Part shown: piece after piece, positions 33,814 through 35,000 of the stretch
How the letters are laid out: every line of letters starts with the position of its first letter
How positions within the stretch are numbered: the stretch's first letter is position 1
Assembly: GCA_905221605.1 (NCBI GenBank)
Contig: CAJNDS010002779.1
Span: forward strand, 620,677 to 655,676
Direction: 5' to 3'
Source of the DNA: Symbiodinium natans
Taxonomy: Eukaryota; Sar; Dinophyceae; Suessiales; Symbiodiniaceae
DNA length: 35,000 bases
Translations under genes and position numbers: made by a program
Notes under the pieces: model-generated
Databases searched by the model: none
Told to the model about the DNA's origin: nothing
Seen by the model: only the letters and a program-made list of their open reading frames with translations

Positions 33814-33993
33814 GTTGCAGGCCCTTGGGGGACTAAGAGGGTTCAGGGTTTAGGGTTTTAGGGTTCTAGGGTTTAGGGTTTAGGGTTAGGGTTTGGGGTT
33901 CAGGGTTCAGGGTTTAGGGCCGAGGGCCCAGGGTTCAGGGTTTAGGGTTTAGGGTTTAGGGTTTGGGGTTTAGGGTTTAGGGTTAGGGTTTAG

Positions 33994-34065
33994 GAAGGCT
34001 GGCTTGATGGGCTCCCAATAGTCTTTGGCACTCCTGGTCTTAAGCATCCCCTAAGTAGTCTTTAA
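33994..34065 (+). CDS. Candidate exon, EGWLDGLPIVFGTPGLK
   Basis: GGTTTAG|G opens EGWLDGLPIVFGTPGLK then HPLSSL and TAA. The phase does not match the previous exon, so the call is weak. Confidence 0.28.
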   Translation, partial: EGWLDGLPIVFGTPGLKHPLSSL

Positions 34066-34098
34066 AAGCTTGAAGCATCACCCTGAAACCAGAAATCA

Positions 34099-34275
34099 GG
34101 GTTTAGGGTTCGGGTCTGGGTTTAGGGTTTAGGGTTTAGGGTTTAGGGTTTAGGGTTTAGGGTTTAGGGCTTAGGGCTTAGGGCTTAGGGCTTAGGGCTT
34201 AGGGCTTAGGGCTTAGGGCTTAGGGCTTAGGGCTGAGGGTTTAGGGTTTAGGGTTAGGGTTTAGGGTTTAGGGTG
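34099..34275 (+). repeat. (TTTAGGG)n with a (TTAGGGC)n block
   Basis: Ten uniform TTAGGGC units (34166-34232) lie between TTTAGGG units, another homogenised variant block. Confidence 0.94.
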
Positions 34276-34428
34276 TATAGAAGGGAAGCTCGCTGGTGTT
34301 AAAAGCACCCGGGCCGCTCGCTTGCGTTAGCATGTAGTCCCACCCCAACCACCCAAACTATTCTCATTTAGGGTTTAGGGTTCACCCCCCAAACCCCCCT
34401 CAAGGGGGGCTTTCTTGCTTTATACAAA

Positions 34429-34782
34429 ATGAGCAGGGTGGGGCCTCCTGAGCTTTGTGGAGCCTGTCAGTGGCTCGTAGGCTTCTTGGAGCTTTCACGG
34501 AGTAAAATGGAGCTTCATGCAGTCTTGGGGCAGCAAAGCGGTAGGGGGAAGCAGGGGCCTCGGCCGGCCCTTGCTTTCAACCACGAAAACAGTTTGCAAA
34601 GGCAAGGTTGCAGAGAAGGGTTCCAGGAAAGGCAGGTTTGGAGGTCCTCAAGGCGTGCCAGCAAGGTCGGGCGCCAGAGAGCCGAGGGTTCCGAGGGGGG
34701 TCCCCCAATGACGTCAGGCTCCCAGGGGTTGCAGAAAAGTCAGAGTCAGGGGCACCTCCGGGAGGTCTGGGGCCCGGGCTAG
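34429..34782 (+). CDS. ORF of 117 residues, unrecognised
   Basis: It opens with ATG and ends with TGA, starting MSRVGPPELCGACQWLVG and rich in Arg, Gly, Ser and Gln later. It has no domain I recognise and no typical exon signals. The antisense frames are also open, as expected in G-rich DNA. It may be intronic. Confidence 0.22.
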   Translation: MSRVGPPELCGACQWLVGFLELSRSKMELHAVLGQQSGRGKQGPRPALAFNHENSLQRQGCREGFQERQVWRSSRRASKVGRQRAEGSEGGPPMTSGSQGLQKSQSQGHLREVWGPG

Positions 34783-34943
34783 CAACCCCCCCCTCCCCCC
34801 CCCGCCGTTGGGCCAAAAATCGGCCACCAAATGCGGGACCCCCCCCACCCCCCAAAAAAGACCAAAACACCACAGTGCGGGTTTGGGGTCCTCATGAAAG
34901 TAGGGCTTACGCCCTAGGTCTGAGGCGCAGCCAGGCACTGCAG

Positions 34944-35000
34944 GCCCCGTCTACCGGGAGGGAGACGCTCGGTCGGGGACCTCGGTCGAAGCCTCGAGCG
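34944..35000 (+). CDS. Candidate exon cut by the window end
   Basis: CAGGCACTGCAG|G is followed after two bases by PVYREGDARSGTSVEASS, open to the end of the window. Other frames are open as well. Confidence 0.38.

Noticed and set aside
32038-32536. Overlapping open frames of up to 158 codons
   Set aside because: They are translations of the 11-bp minisatellite in three frames.
32661-32846. Lys-rich small protein
   Set aside because: It results from A-rich low-complexity DNA and has no splice or family support.
1-35000. CRISPR-like pattern of repeats with unique spacers
   Set aside because: The repeats are variable-length simple heptamers in both orientations, and the unique parts are spliced exons of 21-142 nt in eukaryotic DNA.
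1-35000. Land-plant origin, because TTTAGGG is the plant telomere motif
   Set aside because: GC/GA donors, AG|G acceptors and the ubiquitin-like/ankyrin gene fit dinoflagellates better. No plant gene was seen.

Overview
The window looks like nuclear DNA of a dinoflagellate. Three things point there. (1) The commonest sequence is the heptamer TTTAGGG / CCCTAAA, a telomere motif known from dinoflagellates and plants, scattered through the whole window in both orientations. (2) Short coding islands can be joined in frame only with GC and GA donors as well as GT, and nearly every acceptor reads AG|G. Both are published dinoflagellate intron features. (3) One gene encodes a ubiquitin-like domain followed by ankyrin repeats, an architecture I associate with dinoflagellates. 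No bacterial gene, CRISPR array, rRNA or tRNA was found. All convincing genes are on the + strand.

Layout. From about 0.57 kb to the right end runs a giant, very intron-rich gene (or gene series). I read about 50 short exons (21-142 nt). Their phases usually match and their translations form one coherent large protein of an unnamed family (motifs FEPGRFLP, LLTN+ELARSPEA, RHTWNEETR, FFEPIRKKYF, YLPENTVPE, FVPATLLRGLIPAALL). The start lies left of the window and the end right of it. Between two of its exons, at 20.26-21.66 kb, sits a complete five-exon ubiquitin-like/ankyrin gene (285 residues) on the same strand, probably nested in an intron of about 3.5 kb. At 29.96-31.1 kb there is a frameshifted IS1595/Merlin-like transposase remnant in a stretch free of telomere-like repeats.

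Introns. Most hold telomere-like tracts with a strong polarity: (TTTAGGG)n follows the donor and (CCCTAAA)n precedes the acceptor. The intron transcript could therefore fold into a long stem bringing the splice sites together. G homopolymers also tend to lie near donors and C homopolymers before acceptors. Several MITE-like inverted-repeat elements sit in introns. One has a perfect 8-bp target duplication (6023-6519). Another abuts the start codon of the ankyrin gene with a 5-bp duplication that recreates an AG|G. The combination suggests introner-like intron gain, with one family possibly having telomere-like terminal repeats.

Limits. Exons were called by eye from splice sites, open frame, codon bias and phase. 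Exact ends are uncertain by one donor choice in many cases, several exons are surely missing, and the family name of the giant protein is not established.
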